NCBI GenBank assembly: GCA_963210315.1
Contig: OY723267.1
Span: 310,001 to 374,000 of the forward strand
DNA: 64,000 nucleotides
Reading direction: 5' to 3'
Source of the DNA: Rhynchopus euleeides
Lineage: Eukaryota > Euglenozoa > Diplonemea > Diplonemida > Diplonemidae
Under the pieces are notes generated by a model. The model saw nothing but the letters and a program-made list of their open reading frames with translations. It had not been told where the DNA came from and ran no database searches. This document shows positions 9,216-19,618 of the stretch, in pieces (within the stretch, counting starts at the first letter, position 1; every line of letters starts with the position of its first letter). The position numbers were made by a program, and so were the translations under genes.

Positions 9216-10838
9216 TCACCACACCCGCGCTGCCTCGCGCACAGGGCGGCGGGGCCGGGGCCGGGGGACGCTCCGGGTTGAGGCAGCAGCGGGCGCTGCG
9301 GGCTTCGCGATGCCCCGCTTCATCCACTCGTGGACGTACGACACGCCGAAGGAGCCCAGGAAGCCCAGAATCGGCGTCAGCAGCAGTCCGCGTGGCTGTT
9401 GAGTGGGGGGGAGGTGGCCGTTGTATTAAGGAGGTGCACTGTGCAGGGCTGAGGAGCCATGCCTGCAGCGGCACACTGAAGAAGACACAGACAGACACTG
9501 CTTCAGGCCATGTGTCAGTCAAGCATGTCGGACATAACGTAGGCATACCTCGTACAGGATGAACCCCAGCGGCAGCACGGACAGGTTGGCCATGCTGACG
9601 GCAGCTGCGGCATCGCCGAACTTGCCGCACGCACAGAAGTCCATGATGAAGGTCCCCGTGACGCTCATCGTCGCAAACATGAACGGGACGGAGGCAGCCA
9701 CAAGGTAGCGCACATCGAGTGTCTGCAGGGGAGGGTGGTGCAGGGTGGCAGGCTGACGTGCATCGCGCCATACGTCAATAAAGAGCCCGAGGGCTGCGAT
9801 GGACAGGCCGAGGCCTACAGGGAACAGCGTCGTCATCACGACGTGCAGCTGGATCAGCGTCGGCACCGTGGGGTTGTAGAACCACTTGAGGACCGCCGGG
9901 CGCACCGCAAGCACCTGTGGGAGGACAAGATGGTGGGCATAAGCTGGTGATTCATAGCATTGCGACTGCGAGGCAGCCGGCAGTGGCTGCAACCAATGAT
10001 ACCAGAGACAAACATCGTCAGCCCCCACAACGGGGAGCCACTTCACCTCAAGCATACCGCAAGAACCTGCCAGAACCCAAGCATCAGCAGGATGGGAGAG
10101 AAGCAGTAGGTCCAGGGCCACCTGTCCGCAGGCTCCTGCATCGCATTGGTCTCAAACACGATCGTGATGAAGAAGAACACAAGCACGATACTGAGCGACA
10201 CACCCGTGAGGCCTGTTGGTGTGTGGTCAAAGGCAGAGGCAAGGCGGCACGGGCATACTGATGAGCTGCGAGTGGCGTTTAATACGCTCCATCAACGGCT
10301 GCGGCTCGTAGTGAGCCGAGGAGATCACGTTGAACAGGATGGAGATCACGATGGCCGCATAGGCTGTGTGCAGCACAGAGAAGGTCTGGGTGATGGTGCT
10401 GACGGCAAAGCCCTCCAGGTTGAGGATCAGCAGCCCGAGGAAGGCGACGGAAGCGAACCACGCCATGCCGAGGATGGCGTGCAGGATGATGGGGCGGTGC
10501 GTCTCCACATGCTTCCGCTTCTCCAGCTCCTTGTCATGCACGTGCAGCTCGTGGCGCTGGTGGATGTAGTTGCTCCGTGCCTCTCCACTGCCAACGCATT
10601 GGCGCGGCGGGGATCTGAGGGCAATGTCGTAGGCAGAGAGGCGGAGGATGGGCAGCTGTGTGAAGTAGCGCTTCGCAAGGCTCACCCACACACGGTCGCA
10701 GCTGAAGGCGGTGCACCACTGCTTGCACACCATCACGCAGTTGCCGACATCTGTGAGGTTGAGGAACTGCACAACCTCGTGCAGCACGTCATCTGGAACC
10801 TCACGCGCTTCTCGGTTCACCTGGCGCACAAGCACCAT
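9216..10838 (-). CDS. F-box protein with about eight transmembrane segments (5 exons)
   Basis: The exons read 10838-10259, 10212-10058, 9914-9774, 9722-9549 and 9395-9216, giving 409 aa. All four introns (46, 143, 51 and 153 nt) start GTATGC or GTATGG and end CAG, and phases agree. Residues about 13-57 form an F-box (VPDDVLHEVVQFLNLTDVG, then a Cys/Trp-rich helix and VWVSLAKR), which normally binds Skp1 in SCF ubiquitin ligases. The rest is hydrophobic spans: two at the end of exon 1, two in exon 2, one in exon 3, two in exon 4 and one in exon 5, then a basic Arg/Pro tail. I chose the ATG at 10838 because the frame upstream is low-complexity Pro/Ser and a pyrimidine tract ending CAG lies 77 nt before it. 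An F-box fused to a polytopic membrane domain is uncommon; a membrane-resident ubiquitin adaptor is an inference. Confidence 0.8.
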
Positions 10839-10915
10839 TCGGAAGGAAGTCGGCCCCTCCACTTTGTGGCTCTGTGCAGCCGTGGGGGGGCTGGCGAGCT
10901 CGTGCGAAGCGGAGG

Positions 10916-10960
10916 CTGGGGCAAGGGGTGGAGGGGGGACGGGGGAGAGCAGAGGGGGGC
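10916..10960 (-). promoter_or_regulatory. Candidate spliced-leader acceptor of the F-box gene
   Basis: On the minus strand a long C/T-rich tract ends CCCCTTGCCCCAG, 77 nt before the ATG at 10838. Such a tract plus AG is what a trans-splice acceptor looks like. No spliced-leader sequence is available to confirm it. Confidence 0.35.
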
Positions 10961-13900
10961 TCGGACCCGCAGCAACAGCCTCTCGCTGTGTGCCGGAGGC
11001 GCGTGATATCTGCGCCCAAAATCTGGGGTGTTCAGATCCTGCGCGGGGTGGGGGGTGTGTGCGGTGGTGTGGGATGGAGGAACGGTGGCACGCCCGCACC
11101 TTGTGTGGAAGAGGCAACCGTATCGCAAAGGCTCGGAAAAGCACGCTGTTCTGCCAAAAAAATCACGGGGTGGTGGGTGGGAGGGGGATAGGTGGGGGCG
11201 GTGATTCAGGGCTGTGCTGCTGCTGTACTTTGCGCCAAACCGCTTCCGCGCCCCTTCCCCGCATCCTTCTGGGGTTCTTTATATTCATATCGTGCAGACG
11301 GGGGATGGGGAACAGGGCGACGGTCTGTAGATCTGGTCTTCCCCGCACCCCCCCACCCAAGCAGACACACATGCAGGGCCCCCCTGTCGAGCGATACTTG
11401 GGATTGAGCCTGAGTCACTCGCGCACCCCTTCGAGGGAGTTCTGCCTGCATAGCGTAGCGGGGGTGGTGGTGGTGGGTGCTGGGAGACGTCTGTGTGGGG
11501 GAGAGGCAGTCTGTTTGCCCTCGAGCAGGTATGTGGGTATGTCTATCGCCGGGCCTCACAAGGGGTGGGGGCAAAGGGTTGGAGGCTACGCCACACCGAA
11601 ATAGCTGGGATGATGCAAAAACAAAAAAAGAAGCTTTTCTGTGCACCTCCTCCTCCCACCTGGCACGGAATTTATGGTTTTCTTTCTTCTTTTGGTGTCG
11701 GGTTGTGTCGGCAGTCACAAGCCAGGCTTGATCTGCCCCCCCGTTCATTTTATTCTGATAGCAAAAAAGCCGTGGCTCTTCGCGTGTCATAAAAGAAGCA
11801 TGAAACCGCATGCTGGATATGGCTATGCATATACATCTGCTGCATATATGCAATTCTCATTCATACGCGCCCGCAAACAACCCCTCTCCCGGAGGGCTTC
11901 ATGGATGCCCCTCCCTGTGTGTGTGGAACCCGAGGAGAGTCGGTTGGGTTGGGGTCGGTTGGTGTGTGGTCTGTAGGGGGGGAGAAACGGAGGAGAGAGA
12001 GAAGAGAGATAGATTCCAGGAAGGGTGGGAGGGGGTTTTTTCCTCAAAAAATGGAGATGTGTATCCCTGAGCAGGGGGGGGGGCGGGGCGGGGTGGGGGG
12101 GGGGAGGGTGGGCTTTTCCCATGCAGATGGAACAGTAAAAAAGAGGTAAGAAGAAAGTGGCGGGTGTGTTGATGTGATCACTGCCCCTGTTCCCACGAAA
12201 GGCTTTTGCATAGTGGCCTGCCTTGCCGCATGATCGAATGTTCTTTGCTGATGCGGCACCGGATTGTTGGGTACCACCCCTGAACTACAGCACCTGTGTT
12301 GCCCTCCAGTTTGACATCAAAGGCCAGTTCTTGCAAGACTGGAAAGGACATGTCGGAGGAATATGAAGGCATTCCTTCGCAACAGGCATGATATTCGGAC
12401 TTTGTTCTCCGGGGACAGAGAGGTATCGGCACTCATGCACTGAGTGCAAAAGTTGGGATATTTTCTTGCGTTCGTTGGAGTTTCACGCCTCGGCACGGAC
12501 GGCACATCAGCTCCCAGGCATGCCGAACCCGCAAGGCAGCGTCTTCCAAGAGAGAGGAAACCGGAAACAGTAATCATGACATCGGGCTGTGTGCTCAAGG
12601 GATCTCTTCAAACCTCAGAGCAACGTTGGAAAATGTTGGATTCACGAGCCGAGCATCGTGACATCGTGACAGAAGCCCCACGAGAGACCACTGCACAGAG
12701 AACCTGGCACGCGCCCAACATCGTAACGACTGGCAAAACGACCCTGCAAAACAGATATGATCGCGGCCAGTTATGTTCCATCATCAACATATCAGAGCAT
12801 GGTACCTTTGGGCTGACTTTTGGTGCTAGTATTTTTTTCGTCGTGCTGCGCCCCCGTAACATCGCTGATGAAAAGAAATCTCTCAGGGGGTGGAAGGATG
12901 AGAGAGAGAGAGAGAGAGAGAGAAGGGAGACAAGGGAAGAGATTCGCTGCAGAAAATGAGGTGTTGGTTCATATGAGAAGAGTAGCGTTCCGACCAGAGG
13001 GGGGTGGAGGGAGGGAGGGATGTGTGTGGTTGCTGGCGGAGGCCCCAACGAGACGAGAGAGTCTCTCTAAGTGAACCTCCTTTTTGCAATCTTGATGCTT
13101 TTTTTGTGCTTGTTTGTTTGCATGCGAATCACCCTCGGGCTTGAAAGATGAAAGGTCTGCAATTGTTGTTTGCATTTTTCCCCCTGGCGGGCCAGGGATA
13201 TGGGGTACGGGGGAGGAGGAGCGCAACAGCGCCGAAGCCAATACGCAGGCGGGAAAAGAGAATGAATAAAAATTCAATGATGACATCGCTTTCTCTTTTA
13301 CAGACCTGCCATGAAACCCCGGATGATGCAATCTGCTTCGTATGTTTGTTTGATTTTGTTGAAACGATTGTTTTTCTGGACTGAATAAGGGGGGGAGAGT
13401 CGTGTGAATCCAAGTGTTTCCCGAAACACACATAACCAGTGGGTCCACGCACATGGAGAACATCAATGAAGGCAAGAGAGATGCATGGCGTCGGATAGAC
13501 GCGTGCGCACCTAAAAAGAGAGATAAATAACGGAAAGACAGAGCGTTGTGAGTAACCATGCATGGGCAACAGTATATTGCATCATTCCTACGTTCCCCTT
13601 GTGGCTGGAAATCTTCTGCGGCATTACCCGTTGGGCGGAATTGCCAGTTTCAAAGCCAATGCAAAAAAAAATGCCGTGACAGTGCATGCAAAGCGAGGTG
13701 ACACACCTGTCGGAGTGAACACCTGAACAGTGCATGACCAGCAGGGCACCGCACAGCTTCCTCAAAAGTGAGACGGCAACCGTCCACAAGAGAGCATCCC
13801 GACAACGTGAGGCTGCTCAATCGCCAGACACAAGGCCCAGGCAGGATGCACTGGGGCAGGCGGGGTGGAAGTACAGAAACATTGTTGTACGACCCTCGTT

Positions 13901-15690
13901 TATGGGGCCACAACCCCGGTGGGTTTCCAAAACTGAATAAAATAAGCTAAATCAACTGACTATCCGTTCGTGTTCCCGGGCTTCATTCGATCCGTCGAGT
14001 CAAAACCAAAAAAAAGCTGCGTTCTTCGTGCGTATAAGGCCTGATGGCGATGCGACCGTAAAAACCGGGGAGTGAAGTAAAAAAGACAAGCCGAACAGGA
14101 TTCAACACATAAAATGGAAACGTGACCCGGGGTGGGGTGGGGGTGAGAGGATGTTGCACCAACGGCAAATAAACAACTTGTCAACAAGTTGATAAAAATA
14201 CCAAAAGCCGGCAGATCAGATTCCTGCAGCAGGCCTGAAGGAACCCTCCACGCCCCCCCGAACGTCGATGGACAGATGGGGGGCGGATCAATGGCCTCCA
14301 GATTGAATCCATCAGTGGCAACAAAGTGTTGTCAAACCCCCTTAGTTATAGCGGCTAAAAAGAGGGGGTGGGTTTGAAGGAGAAAGACTAGAGGGAGGAC
14401 AGTTAATGTGGCCACCATCTCAGATAGCCCCAACCAGTCCGACGAGAGAGAGAGAAAAGAGAGAGAGAGAGAGAGATCGTCCAAATCAAAACAGCCTTTC
14501 AGTATGTGATGTGCGACGCCTCCATGTGTGAGTTGTGTAATAACGAGGACTCTCCCAAAGGGAGGGGCGAAGGGGGGTGGGTGGGGGGGGTGGAGGGAAA
14601 CAGCAAAAAAAATTCCCCTCAGCCTCCAGTGTTGGAACAGAGAGAGAAGAGGGGAAAAGGCACCCACGCAGTAGAAAAAAAAGGGAATATTTTTTTGTCG
14701 TTTTGATATGGCACGGGCATGTTTGTGTTGCTTTCCGTCCCATGGTTTGTTTTTTGCGGAAGAAATGGGGGAAGACGGGGGGGAGGGAGAAGAGAGAGAG
14801 AGAGAGAGAAAAATCCGAAGCGTCAAAGAATAAATCGGGGGAATATCACCCCCTTTACCCCCCCCTTTGAGAGTCGGGTGAGGGTGAGGGTCGTAAACAT
14901 GCGGTGAAGCTGGGTTGGGGGTGGAGGTGCCTCGTAGTGCGCAATGCAACAAGAAATGTATGTGGTGGCCATCAGTGCTAGTTAGAGTTGTTGCAGAGCG
15001 CACAAGAGGGGGGGCGAACCCACGCGGCTGAGCGCCGTGAATGCGTCTCCTGGATCACTCGGACCTCTGGTGTACGGAGAGATAGAATCTTGCTCGATTC
15101 CCCCTCGATTTTCATTCGAGCAGCAGATGCACAGCCAGCTCGGGCTTCTTCAGCCCAGCCTCCTCTTTCCAATCCTCTTGGAGTTGGCACGATTTACTTT
15201 TTGGCTCGGGCATTTTGCTGGGGTTTTGGATGATTCGGCGAAGAAGCAGCAGCAGCAACACAAAAAAACGGCAAAAAAACGGCAAGAAACCCCAGGGGGG
15301 TCTGGGGGGGGGGGGGTGTGGGGGTGGGGGCGCAGCAGCAAAAGCGAGACAGACCTGGCTGGGACAGCTTGTTGTGTTGTATAATGTTTCCATGCTCTGA
15401 GAACTATTGCGGTCTCTCTGGCTATAAAACGAGCCAGCCATGATCTCGCTTCTCGAGAAGATCCGAACATCCCCCCCGCTGAGGGTTCTGGACACATCCC
15501 AAGTGGAGGACACTCCTGGAGATAATACATAATAGAGACAATCGCTCGGGGGGGTGGGTGGGTCGGGGAGTGGGGGGGGGGGGGAGGCTCAGGGATACAG
15601 AAGAAAAAAGAGAATGTGGGGGGGGGGGGGGGTAAAAATACCAAAACAATGAATGGGGGGGTGGGGGTGGTGGGTGTTTGTGGCCAGGGG
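10961..15690. other. Gene-free gap with microsatellites
   Basis: No coding region is supported on either strand; open frames here are short and low-complexity. There are (GA)n tracts at about 12899-12923, 14446-14476 and 14790-14812, several G-runs, and a small (GTG)n tract near 11464. Together with the hAT relic to its right this forms an 8.8-kb accessory gap between the F-box gene and receptor 1. Confidence 0.4.
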
Positions 15691-15694
15691 ATAA

Positions 15695-16625
15695 GATAGG
15701 TCTGGTTTTCCGGTTTTCAAAACCAGGGTTTCCCGGTTTCCGGTTTTCTGGAAAAAAAAAAAGGCCGATCGGATTTTCGCCGGTTTTTGGGGAACCTTTG
15801 TGACAGTCAACCAGTGGGACCATTAGCCAAAAAAATATGGAAAGTGACCCCATCGTGATCCGCACGGAGCTCAAACAGTCAAAAGAAAGCAGAGAAGCGG
15901 AGAAAAGGAGCCCAGCGGGACCCGGTGGGTGGTGATGTCCTCGTCATGCAGGTCTTCTCTGTTTGAAGTTTCGAGATACTCCGGTAGCTTGATCATTCCG
16001 ACCGCACCGTACTCCTTCTGGGCGGCTTGCCGAGCGCATGCACTCAATCTCGTTGCGGTGCACACTGCCAAGGACCACCCTGTCATCCACGCAAGCTACG
16101 ACCTTGTCTCGAGCACGTTTGCCTTGCTGGGGATGACACATGCAAACTCCGATGTTTTCGGGAGTGCATGTCCGCTTTGGAGAGGATCGACGGATTCGGG
16201 TTCTGGCGGGACCGCGATTTGTGCAGTGTTGGAGACACCCGCTGGTGTTCGCATGAGCGCACGTTGTGCGCATCGTCTGACTGACTGCCTCAAGGGGGTG
16301 GTCATGCAACAAGCTCGACCATGAAGGTAGTTGCCCTTCGTGAGGCGTACCAGCAGAGCAGCACCCTCAGGGGGGTTTGTCCTGATGCGGGAGGTGATGC
16401 GAAGCCGCGCTCCGTCAGTACGTGGACGCATTGAAAGCTCAGTTCCGTCCCTTCGGGGAGCTGCGTGGAGCAACACGCCACTGCTGTTCGGCAGAGCCTG
16501 GTCCAGCCGTGTTGGGTGTGATTCTGAGAGGGTTTGCGCGGGTCGCGCGCGCCGAAGGCGCGCGCGAAAAATTTCAAAACCAGAAAAACCGGAAAACGGC
16601 GCCAGAAAAAAAGTCTATCTTATAC
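15695..16625. repeat. Inverted repeats around the first part of the hAT relic
   Basis: At about 15697-15730 the plus strand reads ATAAGATAGGTCTGG, then TTTTCCGGTTTTC. At about 16580-16625 it reads the inverted words AAAACCGGAAAAC and GTCTATCTTATA. The pairing is imperfect, with a 15-nt insertion. These arms may be ends or subterminal repeats of a mobile element. A GCGCGCGCC-GAA-GGCGCGCGC hairpin sits at about 16545-16566 beside the right arm. Confidence 0.4.
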
Positions 16626-17502
16626 CCTGTTTGTGGCGGTAATGAAGAAAAAGAAGCGACAACCCGGAGCCGCAGGCGCGCGCATCTTCCGTTTGACAGA
16701 GATAACGCCGCCACGACGGTGGGTTCCGGTGGGGGGGACGAGGCAGATGTGGAACACACAGGGATGAGAGACTTCCTACCCACATGATCTGCTTCGCAGA
16801 GGCTTAGCTTGGGGGGGTAAACTCGGTCAGCTGACCGAGTTTCAGCCAAACCCGGAAAAAAACTCGGTCAGCTCAAAAGACAAAAAAAAAAGTATAAATT
16901 TTCGGGGAAAAAAGCGGATTTTTCTTGGGGTGCAGCAGCACAGGAGGTGAAGCACGTGTGCGAGCGAACGCGAACACCCCATTCTCCTTCTGTCCCGTAT
17001 TCGTCGCTAGCGTAAGAATAACGTCAGCAGTCTCGAATTCCGTCTCCCGGCAACATGGTGGGCACGCAGGTGCAGGAGGCTACATCGCTGACCATTACCT
17101 GGCACCTCTCCCGGGGATCACTGGCGCGTACCCTTGCCCGGACTTCAATGCCCCAGCACACCCACTGAAGTGGGCACAGGCGCACAAGACTGCCCTTCTG
17201 CAAGGTGCCCGGGTGTCTGTTCCGAGATTCGGAGGTTGGGCCTGCGTGATCTGCAGGAGGTTATTCAGCGGTTTACCTCGGCAAACCTCGCTCTCACGTA
17301 CCCAGCAACATGCAGGCTACCCCAGCTTGCATCTATGCTTCGGCTGGGCACTGCTTCTGTTGAACGCTTGTTTTCCAAGCTCCGCCTTGTCTCCACCAGG
17401 CTTCGCCAACTGAGCAGCGAAAGCCTTGCAAATGTACTTTGTGGAGTGGAATGTCGCGAAGATTCACAGGGTATCCCCGAAGCCACTCTTGCGAGGTCCT
17501 AG
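15929..17502 (+). pseudogene. Broken hAT-family transposase
   Basis: Three hAT landmarks occur in the right order on the plus strand but in different frames. CRAHALNLVAVHTAK (16028-16072) matches the C-x2-H block of the RNase-H-like core. VGDTRWCSHERTL (about 16231-16269) matches the conserved DTRW region and lies in a different frame from the first. TASVERLFSKLRLVSTRLRQ (17350-17409), inside an open frame at 17134-17502, matches the C-terminal dimerisation domain. hAT transposases perform cut-and-paste transposition in the nucleus. Frame changes, stops and a foldback insertion near 16545-16875 show the gene is dead. The N-terminal BED-finger region and the first catalytic Asp were not found. 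Confidence 0.75.
16819..16873. repeat. Perfect 24-bp palindrome plus a third half-site
   Basis: AAACTCGGTCAG directly abuts its reverse complement CTGACCGAGTTT (16819-16842), and a further AAACTCGGTCAG follows at 16860-16871. The inverted half-site recurs at 17965-17976, 1.1 kb to the right, so these 12-bp words flank the C-terminal part of the hAT relic and may be element termini or subterminal transposase sites. Confidence 0.65.
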
Positions 17503-17680
17503 GGTACCCCGAGAGAATGTCACCCCCCTCGAGGGCCCAGGGCCGAGGGGGGGTGACATTCTTCCCAGCCGCTACACAGGGCAACCATTGAAGAACGTCA
17601 CCCCCTCTGTACAGGGTGGCCGTTGGAGCCCAAGCGGAGGCCGAGGGGGGGTGACATTCTCTCCGGGTACCCGAGGTATA
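17500..17680. repeat. Nested hairpins with GAATGTCACCCCCC arms
   Basis: GAATGTCACCCCCCTCG (about 17513-17529) pairs perfectly with CGAGGGGGGGTGACATTC (about 17542-17559) across a 12-nt loop. A second inverted pair follows: AACGTCACCCCCT near 17594 with AGGGGGGGTGACATTCTC near 17643. GGGTACCC words lie outside both hairpins (about 17501 and 17666). The structure lies just downstream of the transposase relic, and its arms could be element ends. Confidence 0.65.
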
Positions 17681-17964
17681 TGGAAAATTTCACGGAAGCA
17701 CCAACAAAGCTCTTTTTCAGCCCACTTCAGGACTATCTGCGCTGCTGAGACTGCATCCGCCACTGCCTGGCGGGAAGCTGCCAATGCACACCTACAAAGG
17801 CAACAAAGCAACCCCAGGTTGAGGCTGCAAACCTGGTTGCTGAGCTGGTGTTCCAGATAAGAAGGGGGGGAACCGGGAAGGCAGCAACGTCGAATTCTGG
17901 GTGAACCAGGTGGTGGGGAGCAAATCAACGGGGCAAATCAACTGCGTGTGTACTGTGACCGAGT

Positions 17965-17976
17965 CTGACCGAGTTT
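17965..17976. repeat. 12-bp inverted copy of the 16819 half-site
   Basis: CTGACCGAGTTT is the exact reverse complement of AAACTCGGTCAG at 16819-16830 and 16860-16871. A second, shorter GACCGAGT lies just before it at about 17957. It is a candidate right boundary of the hAT-derived element. Confidence 0.5.
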
Positions 17977-18295
17977 CGGCCCCAACCCCAAAATCCAAGC
18001 TAAGCCCCTGCTGCTTCGCACAACCCAAAAAAAAACTGGAGGGGGATTTCAGCCCGTTCAGAGGCCTGGACACTGCTTTTTAAAATAATCTGTACCACAC
18101 GCTTTCCCACACGTGAATAATTTTTTTCCACCAATATTGTTTTTTTTGCATCGACAGCCTCCAGACTTGGTGTGCGGGACAACCAGGCTGTGGCATGCCA
18201 GAAGGCGTGTGCCGATCCACTCTGTTGCGTGCACTAGTTGGGGGTGGGTGGGGGGGGGGTGCAGCTTTGAAGACAGAGTGTAGTAAACTGTTTGT

Positions 18296-18352
18296 GTCAA
18301 AAAATACTACGAGAAACACTTGGCCTCTATGCTGTGAGTGTTGCATTGGACG
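18296..18352 (+). repeat. Dispersed fragment, inverted copy at 47074-47128
   Basis: About 52 bp containing ACTACGAGAAACACTTGGCC and TGAGTGTTGCATTGGACG matches the reverse complement of 47074-47128 with one clear mismatch. In one frame both copies read ILRETLGL-x-AVSVALD followed by Ala/Val-Ser, which resembles the stretch around the first catalytic Asp of some transposases. That protein reading is tentative. Confidence 0.55.
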
Positions 18353-18359
18353 CTTCCAC

Positions 18360-19618
18360 CAACATACCCATCGCATCGTCACGGGGTGCAAGTGCCGGCC
18401 CATGAGGATATACCAGGAAAGGCAATCGGGGCACATCAAAGATACACCCCCCCTCCCCCCACGCAGCGCCGAGACATAATGACACACGGCTTTACCCCTG
18501 GTGCATTTGCTTTCACTCAGGGTGGGAAAAATTTCCATCTTCTCTCCCCCCCCCCAAAAAAAACACACCAGAGAGGCCAAAGGTGTCCGGAAGGCGGAGG
18601 GGGGGGCGGGGGGAGAGGAGGGGGAAGGTAGCAAACCACCAACCCCTAGACTAACCCACCACCTACCCCCCCACTCCCCACTCCCCACCTACCCCTGCCG
18701 TGCGGTGCAACCACAGGACGACTTGGAGTTCACCCCCCCCCCCCCTCAGTTCTTCCCCTCCCTCCCCCCCAAACCACAACCCCCTTTTCCCAACCTCGAG
18801 GCTGAGGGGGGTACGCCAGTTGAAGTGTGTCTTCTTTTTTTTTGCTGTGCGGTTTGTTTTTTTTGGCTGTGTGGCAGTGCACGTCGAGTCGACCCAATAT
18901 GAGGGCAGACTCAGGATGTGCCGCAACTGTAAAGCGCTAACCCGCAGCAGAGGGTGTGAGGTGAGTGGAGAGGGGGGAAGGAGGAGGAAGGCAGGGGGGA
19001 GACAGCCAACCGGTTTAAACCCTGTGTTCGGAGCAGCCCCGCACCCCCTCGATCTGATAGAGGGGGTGGGGAGGGGGAGAGGAAAATCCTCTCCTCTACC
19101 AACCTGTGCCAATCAAGTGTTTCTCTTTTGTGTTGCCAACGGCAAGCAGCCTGCTGATGTGTACCAGGGGCTGCGTGCGTGTGTTGGGCTTCTTGCGTCG
19201 GACGGTGAATCAGAAAATAAGTACAGCTAAGAAGCAACGTAATCAATATCCGGTGGAGGGGGAAAGGTGGGAGGGGGTGGAGTGGGTGGCGGGGCGGGGG
19301 GAGTGGCGGGGCATTGAAAAGTGAGAACGCACCGGGTGTTGCCAGGCTGGCGGTGTGGGTCAGGCATTTTTCTGCTGATTGTTGCTCCGCCCGTCCGCCG
19401 GGCCTCTTCGTTCTTGGGGGCTGGATATTGCCATGGGGCACGGGGCGGGGGGAGCACAGGCAAAACGACGCCAGCTGCACGCAACACCGTAGCACGTAAA
19501 GACAAGAGGAAGTTGGTAATCCGAGAAGACAGTTGTACCAAGTTGTATTATAACGTCATAACGTATGGGGGGTAGCGGTGGTGCAGTGGAAGCGAAGAGA
19601 GGCTACCCTGCCGCGTGC
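18360..19618. other. Gap between mobile-element debris and receptor 1
   Basis: No gene was identified. The stretch holds C-runs (about 18541-18550 and 18729-18745) and G-runs (about 18590-18640), and its right part should be the 3' untranslated region of receptor 1, whose stop is at 19619. Confidence 0.4.

Noticed and set aside
10125-11006. Plus-strand frames of several hundred codons opposite the F-box gene
   Set aside because: They are antisense shadows of GC-rich coding exons; the minus frame has domains and consistent splice phases.
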